This document shows, in pieces, positions 7,344-14,562 of a stretch of DNA of 14,562 nucleotides (its first letter is position 1; every line of letters starts with the position of its first letter). The stretch is from NCBI GenBank assembly GCA_002683195.1, contig NYSW01000110.1:1-14562 (forward strand), in the 5' to 3' direction. The stretch comes from Phycisphaerae bacterium (GTDB taxonomy: Bacteria > Planctomycetota > Phycisphaerae > Phycisphaerales > SM1A02). The position numbers were made by a program, and so were the translations under genes. The notes below the pieces were generated by a model. The model had not been told where the DNA came from and ran no database searches. It was given only the letters and a program-made list of their open reading frames with translations.

Positions 7344-8468
7344 TCAGGCGATCGAGGCGTCGATCCAACCGCCGCCGAGGACCAGGTCGCCGTCGTAACA
7401 GACCACCGCCTGTCCGGGCGCGACCGACAACTGCGGGGACGCGAAGCGGACCTCGAGCCGGTCGTCCCCGACCATCCTTGCGGTCGCAGGTACCGGCTCG
7501 GAGTTGTATCGAATTCGCACGGCGCAATCCCGGGCCTCGATCGGCGGATCAACGAGCCAGTTCGTCTGGCTTGCGAGGCAGCCGTTCGAAAGCAACTCCT
7601 CCCGATCCCCCACCGTGATGGTGTTGGCGACGGGATCCTTCGCGACCACGTAGATCGGACGGCCGAAAGCCATCCCGATCTTCCGACGCTGCCCGATCGT
7701 GAAATGCTGATGTCCCGGATGCTCGCCGATGATCTCTCCCTCGCCATCCACGATCGCTCCGGGGGAGACGCCGGTTGAACTCTTCCGGGCGACGAGGCCC
7801 GCGTAGTCGTCGTTCGGGACGAAGCAGATCTCCTGGGAATCCGGCTTGTCGAACACGGGCAGATCGAACTCCTCCGCCAGCTCCCGCACCCGGGACTTCG
7901 GAAGCCCCCCCACGGGAAGCATCATTTCCCCCAGGCGATCCGACGGCGTTCCGAAGAGGACGTAGGACTGATCCTTGCCGTGATCGACGCCGCGAAGCAG
8001 CCGTTGGTTCCCCGTCGCGTCGTCGGTCTCGACCCGCGCGTAATGCCCACTGGCGACATGGGTCGCCCCGATCTGACGGGCGTATTCGTGGAGACGACCG
8101 AACTTGAGCCAGTCGTTGCAACGCACGCAGGGATTCGGGGTTCGCCCCGCGTCGTACTCTGAGACGAAGTGATCGATGATCCGACCGAACTCCTTCTTGA
8201 AGTTGACCACGTAGAACGGAACCTCGAGTCGGGCGGCCACCAGCCGGGCGTCCTCCGCATCACCGACCGAGCAACATCCCTGCTTGCCGATCCGAACCTT
8301 CGTCGTGTCGCAGGACTCTCCCGGGATCAGTTCTTCGAGAGAATCACCGGGAGAACCGAGCCGCATGAAGACACCGACCACGTCGTGGCCGGCCTCCCGC
8401 AGCAGGGCCGCAGCGACCGAAGAATCGACTCCTCCACTCATCGCGACGAGAATCTTCGTGGGCTCCAT
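7344..8468 (-). CDS. mnmA: tRNA-specific 2-thiouridylase MnmA
   Basis: A 374-residue enzyme that places sulfur at C2 of the wobble uridine (U34) of tRNAs for Lys, Glu and Gln, via adenylation and sulfur relay. The ATP pyrophosphatase P-loop SGGVDSS is at residues 11-17. The two catalytic Cys are present: Cys114 in NPCVRCN (112-118) and Cys215 in SQEICF (211-216), which form the transient disulfide in the family. The Gly-His-Tyr element (141-143) and KDQSY (165-169) also match, as does the C-terminal beta-barrel ending in LGGGWI. Length is typical (360-375). The insert with GKQGCCS (61-67) before the DAEDA helix lies where other MnmA proteins have CCS. The ATG start has TACGAT 6 nt upstream and no Shine-Dalgarno sequence, so a leaderless mRNA is possible. 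It is divergent from the HIT gene across 76 nt. Confidence 0.97.
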   Translation of the reverse strand: MEPTKILVAMSGGVDSSVAAALLREAGHDVVGVFMRLGSPGDSLEELIPGESCDTTKVRIGKQGCCSVGDAEDARLVAARLEVPFYVVNFKKEFGRIIDHFVSEYDAGRTPNPCVRCNDWLKFGRLHEYARQIGATHVASGHYARVETDDATGNQRLLRGVDHGKDQSYVLFGTPSDRLGEMMLPVGGLPKSRVRELAEEFDLPVFDKPDSQEICFVPNDDYAGLVARKSSTGVSPGAIVDGEGEIIGEHPGHQHFTIGQRRKIGMAFGRPIYVVAKDPVANTITVGDREELLSNGCLASQTNWLVDPPIEARDCAVRIRYNSEPVPATARMVGDDRLEVRFASPQLSVAPGQAVVCYDGDLVLGGGWIDASIA

Positions 8469-8544
8469 GTGCTCATCGTACGATTGGAACCCTCAACGCG
8501 GTCTTCACGATCCGCAGACTTCCCTCCTCCCGACACGAGACATC

Positions 8545-9069
8545 ATGCACGACGATCTCTGGGCTCCGTGGCGAATGGCTTATCTCAACGATCTGGACCG
8601 AAAACGGAAGGAACTCGGGGACCAGGCCCCCCTTCTGGAGGACTTCATCACCCATGCCTGGGAGCATCCGGAGCTCGACGAGGCGTCCCTCGTGGTCCAC
8701 CGGGACGAAACCGGCCTGCTGATGCTCAACCGGTTCCCTTATTCCAACGGTCATCTGCTGGTCGCCCTGGGAGAAGCCAGGCCTCGCCTTCTGGATCACA
8801 CGCCGGATCAACGACGCGCCTTCTGGAATTTGATGGAAATCGCCACCGATCTGGTGGAGCGAACCTTCGAGCCCCACGGCGTCAATCTGGGCATCAATCA
8901 AGGAGATGCGGCCGGCGCGGGCCTTCCGCAGCATCTTCACGGGCACGTCGTCCCCCGCTGGTCGGGCGATCTCAACTTCATGACCGCGGTCGCAGGCGTG
9001 CGAGTGATCCCGGATTCTCTGGAGAACGTCGCCTCCCGCTACCGCCAAGCGGTTTCGGAAGGAATCTGA
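8545..9069 (+). CDS. HIT-family nucleotide hydrolase/transferase
   Basis: A 174-residue soluble protein of the histidine triad superfamily, of the branch often annotated as Ap4A phosphorylase-like. Members hydrolyse or phosphorolyse nucleotide-phosphate bonds through a covalent nucleotidyl-His intermediate. The triad HLHGH is at 130-134, followed by VVPRW (135-139); the middle His (132) is the expected nucleophile. The preceding NLGINQGDAAGAGLPQH (114-130) is the phosphate-binding segment, and LNRFPYSNGHLLV (61-73) is the usual strand-turn. The ATG at 8545 gives the family N-terminus with LWAPWRM (5-11). The frame stays open well upstream, but that stretch is antisense to mnmA and is rejected. 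The ribosome-binding site is weak (CACGAGA). Physiological substrate unknown. Confidence 0.92.
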   Translation: MHDDLWAPWRMAYLNDLDRKRKELGDQAPLLEDFITHAWEHPELDEASLVVHRDETGLLMLNRFPYSNGHLLVALGEARPRLLDHTPDQRRAFWNLMEIATDLVERTFEPHGVNLGINQGDAAGAGLPQHLHGHVVPRWSGDLNFMTAVAGVRVIPDSLENVASRYRQAVSEGI

Positions 9070-9579
9070 GGGCTGCAGAGGGGTGTGAACCAGACGACCG
9101 AACGTCCCCCCCGGCGGGTCCGCCGTCGAACATCGGCTTTCGCACGAGATCGACGGGTCGAGGACTTGCCCCGACTGAACGAGAACTCGAGGCTCGAACC
9201 CCGCGTGTGAGGTGGGTTCGCCGCCCATCGGACCCGACCTTCCACTCCAGACCGGCCGAAACCGGACCCGTGAGGCTTGGTCATCGCCGCAGGTCGTACG
9301 ACCCCGAGGGGTTCGCATCGGCTCGAGGCATGGAGTTCCGTCACGGCCCGTCAGGGGGGTCGTCCGGTCGTCAGAACAACTCTACCTCCGGTTCGCGGTT
9401 CGGGGAAATCAGATGCAGCCGGGAACCTGGAACCCCCGTCGCACGAATTGCCGCAGCGACCGACCCTCCACTCGAAACCAAACCGTTTGACAGCGATCCG
9501 GGTTGCTGTCACCATTCGCATCCGAACCGCATCCCGACCGGGATCGTGACTCCGTCGTTTGATCCTCAGGATTCAAGAC
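9070..9579. other. Long intergenic region upstream of lipoprotein
   Basis: About 510 nt without a supportable gene. Frames open across it on both strands have biased, low-complexity composition rich in Arg, Ser and Gly, and no motif. The only structures I can name are a short GC hairpin (CGGCGG/CCGCCG, 9112-9125) with no T tract after the HIT gene, and the dyad at 9488-9511. No tRNA could be folded. Confidence 0.55.
9488..9511. promoter_or_regulatory. Perfect dyad TGACAGC-N10-GCTGTCA, candidate operator
   Basis: A perfect 7-bp inverted repeat with a 10-bp centre, 68 nt before the lipoprotein ATG. It overlaps TTGACA at 9487-9492, a consensus -35. The best -10 at 17-bp spacing is CACCAT (9510-9515), which is poor. 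The arrangement fits a repressor or activator site sitting on a promoter, but a small RNA hairpin is an alternative. Confidence 0.45.
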
Positions 9580-9882
9580 ATGACCAGCCGTTCCATCATC
9601 CGAGCCGCCTCCGTGACCGCCGCCGCCTCTCTGCTGACGCTCGGCGGGTGTTCTTCGCCGGACCCGAGCGACGTGAGCTTCGACGCCATCACCAGCGACC
9701 TCACCCCCCACCTGGTGGGTGTGACCGAGCGAGACGTCGACATCGATCGCAACATCGCGGTCATTTCGAACCAGAACGATCGCATGTTGTGGGGTGACCT
9801 CGGACGCATGTTCCTCTGGGATCGACCGAGCCGTCTGAGCCCGTACGACATCATCTCGACGAGCGGCCAGCCCTCGCAGTGA
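9580..9882 (+). CDS. Short lipoprotein, function unknown
   Basis: A 100-residue protein with a type II signal peptide: basic n-region (Arg4, Arg8), hydrophobic core (about 9-20) and lipobox LGGC (21-24), so Cys24 would be lipidated. The mature part is only 77 residues. It begins with a Ser/Pro/Asp linker and contains VTERDVDIDRNIAV (55-68), NDRMLWGDLGRMFLWDRPSR (73-92) and a Pro/Tyr segment near the C-terminus. I recall similar short proteins with the ERDVDIDRN and LWDDLGR blocks in Planctomycetota but no function for them. AGGA at 9568-9571, 8 nt before the ATG, decides the start; the in-frame extension upstream would spoil the signal peptide. Single gene with its own terminator downstream. 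Confidence 0.85.
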   Translation: MTSRSIIRAASVTAAASLLTLGGCSSPDPSDVSFDAITSDLTPHLVGVTERDVDIDRNIAVISNQNDRMLWGDLGRMFLWDRPSRLSPYDIISTSGQPSQ

Positions 9883-9889
9883 TCCAGAA

Positions 9890-9928
9890 CTTGCAGGCGG
9901 GGCTTGCAGGCGGGACTTGAAGGTGGGC
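9890..9928 (+). repeat. 13-bp tandem repeat, three copies
   Basis: Three head-to-tail copies of CTTGCAGGCGGGN: 9890-9902 and 9903-9915 are identical except for the last base, and 9916-9928 (CTTGAAGGTGGGC) differs at two internal sites and in the last base. They lie 8 nt after the lipoprotein stop and before its terminator, so they would be in the 3' untranslated region. Confidence 0.85.
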
Positions 9929-9962
9929 CTTCCGTCTTCACCGCTCCCCAGAACGAATCGAC

Positions 9963-9998
9963 CACGGGGTCCCTCGCCAGGGGCCTCGTGTTCTTTTT
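9963..9998 (+). terminator. Intrinsic terminator downstream of lipoprotein gene
   Basis: A 12-bp stem (9963-9974 with 9979-9990), including two G-U pairs, and a CGCC loop is followed directly by TTCTTTTT (9991-9998). This is a textbook rho-independent terminator on the plus strand. It sits 80 nt after the lipoprotein stop. Confidence 0.85.
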
Positions 9999-10174
9999 GA
10001 TGCCTGATGGCATCGGCAAGAGACTCCATTACCGAGGTTCTGGTCGCAATCACGACTCGTGAGACACTGATCCTTCGAAACCCCACTCACGTGTCACCAT
10101 TGAAGCCAGCCACCATCCCGTTCAAATTGCTCGCCACCTTCGTGTCGAGTTTTCACCCTCGCGCGCTGCCTCCG

Positions 10175-11461
10175 ATGCTTCGCAGGAACTACGCGCGGGA
10201 GTTGATGGCGTGGGCTTTCCTCCCGGTCATGCTGGGCGGAATCCAGGGCGGAACGATGGGCGTGGTCCTCAGGAAGACGTTCGAGGGACTTCCGGACCTT
10301 TCAGACAAGTCCCTGAACTTCGCCGTGGCCTGCATTGCCGCCTCCACCGCGATCGGAAACCTCACCAGCGGCTTCTGGGCATCCCTCGCCAACGGCCGTC
10401 CGAAGGTCTCCTTTCTGACCGGCCTGATGATCGCCACCACCATGTGTGTGGCCGCGATGTCCCTGGTGCCACGAACCGCGGCCGGAGCCTGGATGCTCGT
10501 CGGCCTGGTGGTGCTGGGATGGGTCTTCTGGAGCGGCGTGGTCACGATTCGCACCACGGTCTGGCGGGCCAACTATCCGGATGCGGACCGGACGGTGATC
10601 ACCGGTCGCATCGCGACGGTCCAGGTCCTCGTGATGGCTGCCACCGGATTCGCGATCGGCGCAGCCTTCGATCGTTCCATCGCCTCGGGGTCCTACATCT
10701 TCCCGATCATCGCGGGATTCGGCGTCGTGGGGCTGATTCTCTACGGCCGAGTCCGCCTTCGAGGCCAGAGCCGACTCGCCCGCTCCGAACGCGCCGGTGC
10801 TCGTTCTGATCGCCCCGGATCGAACCCGTTTTCCGTTCTCAAGGTCCTCGTTGATGACCGGAGATATGCCAGTTACATGGGCTGCATGATGCTCTTCGGC
10901 TTCGGCAACCTGATGATCATGCCGACTCTGGCGATCGTGCTCGAAGAACAGTTCGACACCTCTTACAGCACCGGGATTCTCGCCACCTCCGTGATTCCAC
11001 TCGTGGTGATGCCCTTTGCGATTCCGATCTGGGCGAAGTTACTCGGCTCGATGCATGTCATCTCATTCCGGGCGATTCACTCCTGGACGTTCGTCATCGC
11101 CAGCGCCCTTTTCTTCGTCGCGGTGGAATTCCAGCTCCTGTCCCTGGTTCTGATCGCGTCCGGAATGCTGGGCGTGGGATTTGCCGGAGGCATGCTGGCC
11201 TGGAATCTCGGCCACCAGCACTTCGCGCCTCCCCAACGTGATGCCCAGTACATGAGTGTCCACGTGACCCTGACCGGCATGCGAGGCCTGGTGGCGCCGT
11301 TCCTCGGAGTCTCGATCTACACCAGTTTCGCGGCGGAGGGGCATCCTGGAATGGTGTACGCGGTCAGCTTCGCCCTGAACGTACTGGGGGCGATCGGCTT
11401 CCTGATTCTGCGGCGGCGAGAAGCCGCCACGACTCAGTCGACCACCAACAGCGTCAGATAG
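10175..11461 (+). CDS. Major facilitator superfamily permease
   Basis: A 428-residue membrane protein with about twelve helices in two groups, separated by a polar loop rich in Arg and Ser (residues 192-228). It fits the MFS fold of secondary transporters; substrate unknown. Recognisable blocks are LRRNYARELM at the start (2-11), a loop with RANYPDADRTVITGRI (131-146) and NLGHQHFAPPQRDAQYM (344-360) followed by HVTLTGMRGLVAPF (363-376). I associate this pattern with an uncharacterised MFS group in Planctomycetota. The frame is open back to an ATG at 10007, but the first 30 or so codons have clearly fewer G/C third bases than the gene body, and 10007 is only 9 nt past a terminator. I therefore prefer the ATG at 10175; GTG at 10142 is also possible. 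A weak promoter (TTGAAG 10100-10105, TCAAAT 10122-10127) would fit. Its 3' end overlaps the convergent Nramp-like gene by 28 bp. Confidence 0.88.
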   Translation: MLRRNYARELMAWAFLPVMLGGIQGGTMGVVLRKTFEGLPDLSDKSLNFAVACIAASTAIGNLTSGFWASLANGRPKVSFLTGLMIATTMCVAAMSLVPRTAAGAWMLVGLVVLGWVFWSGVVTIRTTVWRANYPDADRTVITGRIATVQVLVMAATGFAIGAAFDRSIASGSYIFPIIAGFGVVGLILYGRVRLRGQSRLARSERAGARSDRPGSNPFSVLKVLVDDRRYASYMGCMMLFGFGNLMIMPTLAIVLEEQFDTSYSTGILATSVIPLVVMPFAIPIWAKLLGSMHVISFRAIHSWTFVIASALFFVAVEFQLLSLVLIASGMLGVGFAGGMLAWNLGHQHFAPPQRDAQYMSVHVTLTGMRGLVAPFLGVSIYTSFAAEGHPGMVYAVSFALNVLGAIGFLILRRREAATTQSTTNSVR

Positions 11462-12876
11462 ACGAGGGCGAGCCCGAGAGTGGCGGCGAAACAGATCCAC
11501 GACCACGTCCGCCACATCAGGTTGGGGCGGAGCGAAGACGGCATCTCGGGTCCCGTCACGCATCGATGGTTGAAGAACACCAACACCGGAGCCACGAGAA
11601 ACGAGGTGATGGTGACCAGGTCGATCAAACGCTTGAAGTCCGCCGGGACGACCTTGACCAGGATCCAGATGGCGCCAGCGGCAATTCCAAGGAAGGAGAT
11701 CCAGTAGGCGAGAATCCCGCCTTCGGACCCTCGCTCGCTTTCAGAACCCGCCCCAGGGGCCGGTTCGTTCTCCCCGTCGGGCTCCGACGTCAGGGAACGA
11801 TCGATCACTTCCTGCATGATTCTTGGAATCATGCCATCGACCCGAGTCTCTCGGGTCGGTCGGACCGGCCCGAAGAACGATGCCACGAGGGCGGCGGTGG
11901 CCCGGGGGAAACCATCCGCGACCGTGACGGTGGTGGACAGCATCGCGAGGAAGGCGGCGACCGCGATCATCGGTCGGGTCCATTCTCCCAACTGAGCCGC
12001 GTACAAGTCCACGATCTGCCGCCCGAACTCCGGGGCCTGATTGGAAAACTCGATTCCCGAGCCATGCATCACCGAAGCCCCGAGGATCACGAATCCCACG
12101 GCCAGGACCAGAGTCGAGAGGTAGCCGGCATCGAAATCCAGAACCACTGAACGAACGGAACTTCGCCGCCCGGTCGAGCGAACCTTCGCGAGGGTCCAGA
12201 GCGAACTCCAGACCGCGATATCGATCGGGGCGGGCATCCAGCCGATGATCGCGGCCAGCAGTGATCGGGCCGATGACTCCTCCACCGGAGGCATCGCGGT
12301 CCAGCTCTCCGGGGCGATTCTGGAAATGGCAAGCCCCGCTGAAACAACGGTACACAGGGCCAGAACCGGCATCACGACCTTCATCACCCGCTCAAGGAGC
12401 CGATAACCACCCGTAAGGAGCCCCAGACCGACGAGCCCCAGCAGCCCGCCAGAGACCCAGATCACATCCAAACCACCTTCGCCGGGTAGGCCGAGCGATC
12501 CGACCCAGGTCTTGAGCCCCGGAAGAAGATTCAGAAGGAGTCCCGCCGTGACCACCGTGACCGCGGCCAGGGTGGTGAAACAGACGGCAAGCGTCACCAG
12601 CCCGAAGATCACCAGAGTCCCCCGACCTTGACGTCGATAGCCATCCAGCAGGGAATTACCGGTCGCAGAGGCGTAGAGAGGGCCGAATCGGAATGCCGGC
12701 CACTTGATCAGGCAGCTCACCACGACCACCAGAGCCGCTGACATGCCAAATTCAGCGCCCCCTCGGGTGCTCTGGACGAGATGAGAGACCCCGATGGCGG
12801 CCCCCGCGAACAGCAATCCGGGACCGAAGGCAGCCCAGCGACTTCGGCGATTGGATGGCTTGAGAGAGTCCGGCAT
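11434..12876 (-). CDS. Nramp-like transporter lacking canonical metal-site motifs
   Basis: A 480-residue membrane protein with about eleven helices, resembling the Nramp/MntH fold (APC superfamily). In classical Nramp proteins the metal site is formed by DPGN in helix 1 and MPH in helix 6. Here helix 1 reads FGPGLLFAGAAIGVSHLVQS (17-36) and helix 6 reads GWMPAPIDIAVWSSLW (212-227). The Asp and Asn of helix 1 are absent, and the helix 6 Met-Pro is kept but followed by Ala-Pro rather than His. The family is still recognisable from FGPG (17-20), STRGGAEFG (36-44), the GPLYA-ATG-SLLDGY run (65-80) and a DGFPRA element (321-326). A long acidic loop (about 340-386) precedes the last three helices. 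Substrate is unknown; calling it a Mn2+ importer would be unsafe. The ATG has TATACT 9 nt upstream and no Shine-Dalgarno sequence. It is divergent from rpsA and convergent, with overlap, on the MFS gene. Confidence 0.86.
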   Translation of the reverse strand: MPDSLKPSNRRSRWAAFGPGLLFAGAAIGVSHLVQSTRGGAEFGMSAALVVVVSCLIKWPAFRFGPLYASATGNSLLDGYRRQGRGTLVIFGLVTLAVCFTTLAAVTVVTAGLLLNLLPGLKTWVGSLGLPGEGGLDVIWVSGGLLGLVGLGLLTGGYRLLERVMKVVMPVLALCTVVSAGLAISRIAPESWTAMPPVEESSARSLLAAIIGWMPAPIDIAVWSSLWTLAKVRSTGRRSSVRSVVLDFDAGYLSTLVLAVGFVILGASVMHGSGIEFSNQAPEFGRQIVDLYAAQLGEWTRPMIAVAAFLAMLSTTVTVADGFPRATAALVASFFGPVRPTRETRVDGMIPRIMQEVIDRSLTSEPDGENEPAPGAGSESERGSEGGILAYWISFLGIAAGAIWILVKVVPADFKRLIDLVTITSFLVAPVLVFFNHRCVTGPEMPSSLRPNLMWRTWSWICFAATLGLALVYLTLLVVD

Positions 12877-12885
12877 GAGTACGCG

Positions 12886-12891
12886 AGTATA
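12886..12891 (-). promoter_or_regulatory. Candidate -10 element for the Nramp-like gene (leaderless)
   Basis: TATACT on the minus strand, 9 nt before the ATG at 12876, so the transcript would begin at or very near the start codon. It is embedded in the 11-bp arm CGAGTATACGG (12884-12894), whose inverted partner holds the rpsA -10. The -35 position (CCAAGC) is poor. Confidence 0.45.
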
Positions 12892-12910
12892 CGGATCAGG
12901 CCATCCGGGC

Positions 12911-12938
12911 TTGGCCTGAGCGCCGGAACCCGTATACT
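12911..12938 (+). promoter_or_regulatory. Candidate promoter of rpsA
   Basis: TTGGCC (12911-12916) and TATACT (12933-12938) with 16-bp spacing form a good sigma-70-like pair. Transcription would start near 12945, giving a leader of about 133 nt before the rpsA ATG. The -10 lies in one arm of the outer inverted repeat and the -35 overlaps an arm of the inner one. Confidence 0.6.
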
Positions 12939-12944
12939 CGCCGA

Positions 12945-13077
12945 TTCGCCCCGGTGGATGGGACCTGCTGGGCGAACGGGTGATTGCCGGCGTGTGCCGG
13001 CCCCGGGTTCCTTGTCGTCTCCGGATCGACCGCTCGACGCCTCGTCGAAACGGTCAGGATCCTTCCCGAAAAATCAT
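12945..13077 (+). promoter_or_regulatory. Structured rpsA mRNA leader, putative autoregulatory element
   Basis: Three hairpins can be drawn by hand. H1: TTCGCCC (12945-12951) pairs GGGCGAA (12970-12976) around an 18-nt loop. H2: GCCGGC (12986-12991) pairs GCCGGC (12996-13001) with a GTGT loop. H3 is long: GGATC-GACCG (13023-13032) pairs CGGTC (13051-13055) and GATCC (13058-13062) with a 2-nt bulge, and inside it TCGACG (13034-13039) pairs CGTCGA (13043-13048) around CCT. That is 16 bp in all. The only AGGA (13056-13059) lies within the descending strand of H3, 18 nt from the ATG and too far for normal use. The final 15 nt before the ATG are unpaired and A-rich. In E. coli the rpsA start region likewise lacks a canonical Shine-Dalgarno sequence, folds into hairpins and is repressed by S1; a similar role here is inference. 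Confidence 0.6.

Positions 13078-14562
<1,485 letters not shown>

Larger units (their letters stand above)
12884..12940. repeat. Nested inverted repeats spanning a divergent promoter
   Basis: Outer arms CGAGTATACGG (12884-12894) and CCGTATACTCG (12930-12940) are perfect 11-bp complements. Inside lie TCAGGCC (12896-12902) and GGCCTGA (12913-12919), a perfect 7-bp pair around a 10-bp centre. The arms are offset by 1 nt on one side and 10 nt on the other, so the whole is not a simple palindrome. The TATACT in each outer arm faces outward toward its own gene. Confidence 0.75.

Noticed and set aside
9178..9215. T-loop-like GGGGTTCGAGCCTC on the minus strand, possible tRNA
   Set aside because: The flanking 5-bp T stem does not pair and no acceptor, D or anticodon arm can be folded around it.
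8169..9797. A 542-codon open frame on the plus strand crossing the 5' part of mnmA, the whole HIT gene, the intergenic region and part of the lipoprotein gene
   Set aside because: It is antisense to mnmA and out of frame with the HIT and lipoprotein genes, which have clear family motifs. Composition is Arg/Ser/Pro/Gly-rich with no domain, as expected for a chance frame in GC-rich DNA.
9409..10086. A 225-codon minus-strand open frame over the lipoprotein locus
   Set aside because: It runs antisense through the lipoprotein gene, the tandem repeat and the terminator, and has no recognisable domain.

Overview
The window is a GC-rich bacterial chromosome segment (about two thirds G+C by eye, with strongly G/C-ended codons). 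It looks like ordinary core or near-core genome of a Planctomycetota member, probably of the Phycisphaerae type. That placement is an inference from protein style: the opening of ribosomal protein S1, a very short lipoprotein of a kind I associate with that group, an Nramp-like carrier without the classical motifs, and an MFS family with a long charged central loop. I see no phage, insertion sequence, CRISPR array, tRNA or rRNA.

Layout, left to right. (1) 37-4311, plus strand: a P1B-type metal-transport ATPase with a CPG membrane motif, a small single-span membrane protein, and a 580-residue two-part protein ending in a CgeB-like glycosyltransferase domain. The spacers are about 100 nt, so these may be separate transcription units. 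(2) A perfect 14-bp hairpin separates this group from a convergent class I fructose-bisphosphate aldolase (fbaB, minus, 4375-5436). (3) A CaCA-family cation/sodium antiporter (plus, 5602-6666) is divergent from fbaB. Its 3' end overlaps a decayed minus-strand sugar-nucleotide epimerase fragment (about 6618-7090). (4) mnmA, a tRNA 2-thiouridylase (minus, 7344-8468), is divergent from a HIT-family nucleotide hydrolase (plus, 8545-9069). (5) About 510 nt without a gene (9070-9579) holds one clear dyad and precedes a 100-residue lipoprotein (9580-9882). A 13-bp tandem repeat and a textbook intrinsic terminator follow. (6) An MFS permease (plus) and an Nramp-like carrier (minus) converge and overlap by 28 bp. 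(7) The Nramp-like gene is divergent from rpsA (ribosomal protein S1), which runs off the right edge.

The genes do not form one pathway. There is a loose theme of transport (metal ATPase, CaCA antiporter, MFS, Nramp-like) and housekeeping (aldolase, tRNA thiolation, HIT hydrolase, S1). I did not find a convincing new multi-gene system. The items most worth a second look are non-coding. The rpsA leader folds into three clean hairpins, the last of which buries the only Shine-Dalgarno-like AGGA just upstream of an A-rich start region. The nramp/rpsA divergent promoter is built from nested inverted repeats containing a TATACT on each strand. Among the proteins, the ATPase and the Nramp-like carrier both lack the standard metal-binding residues of their families.
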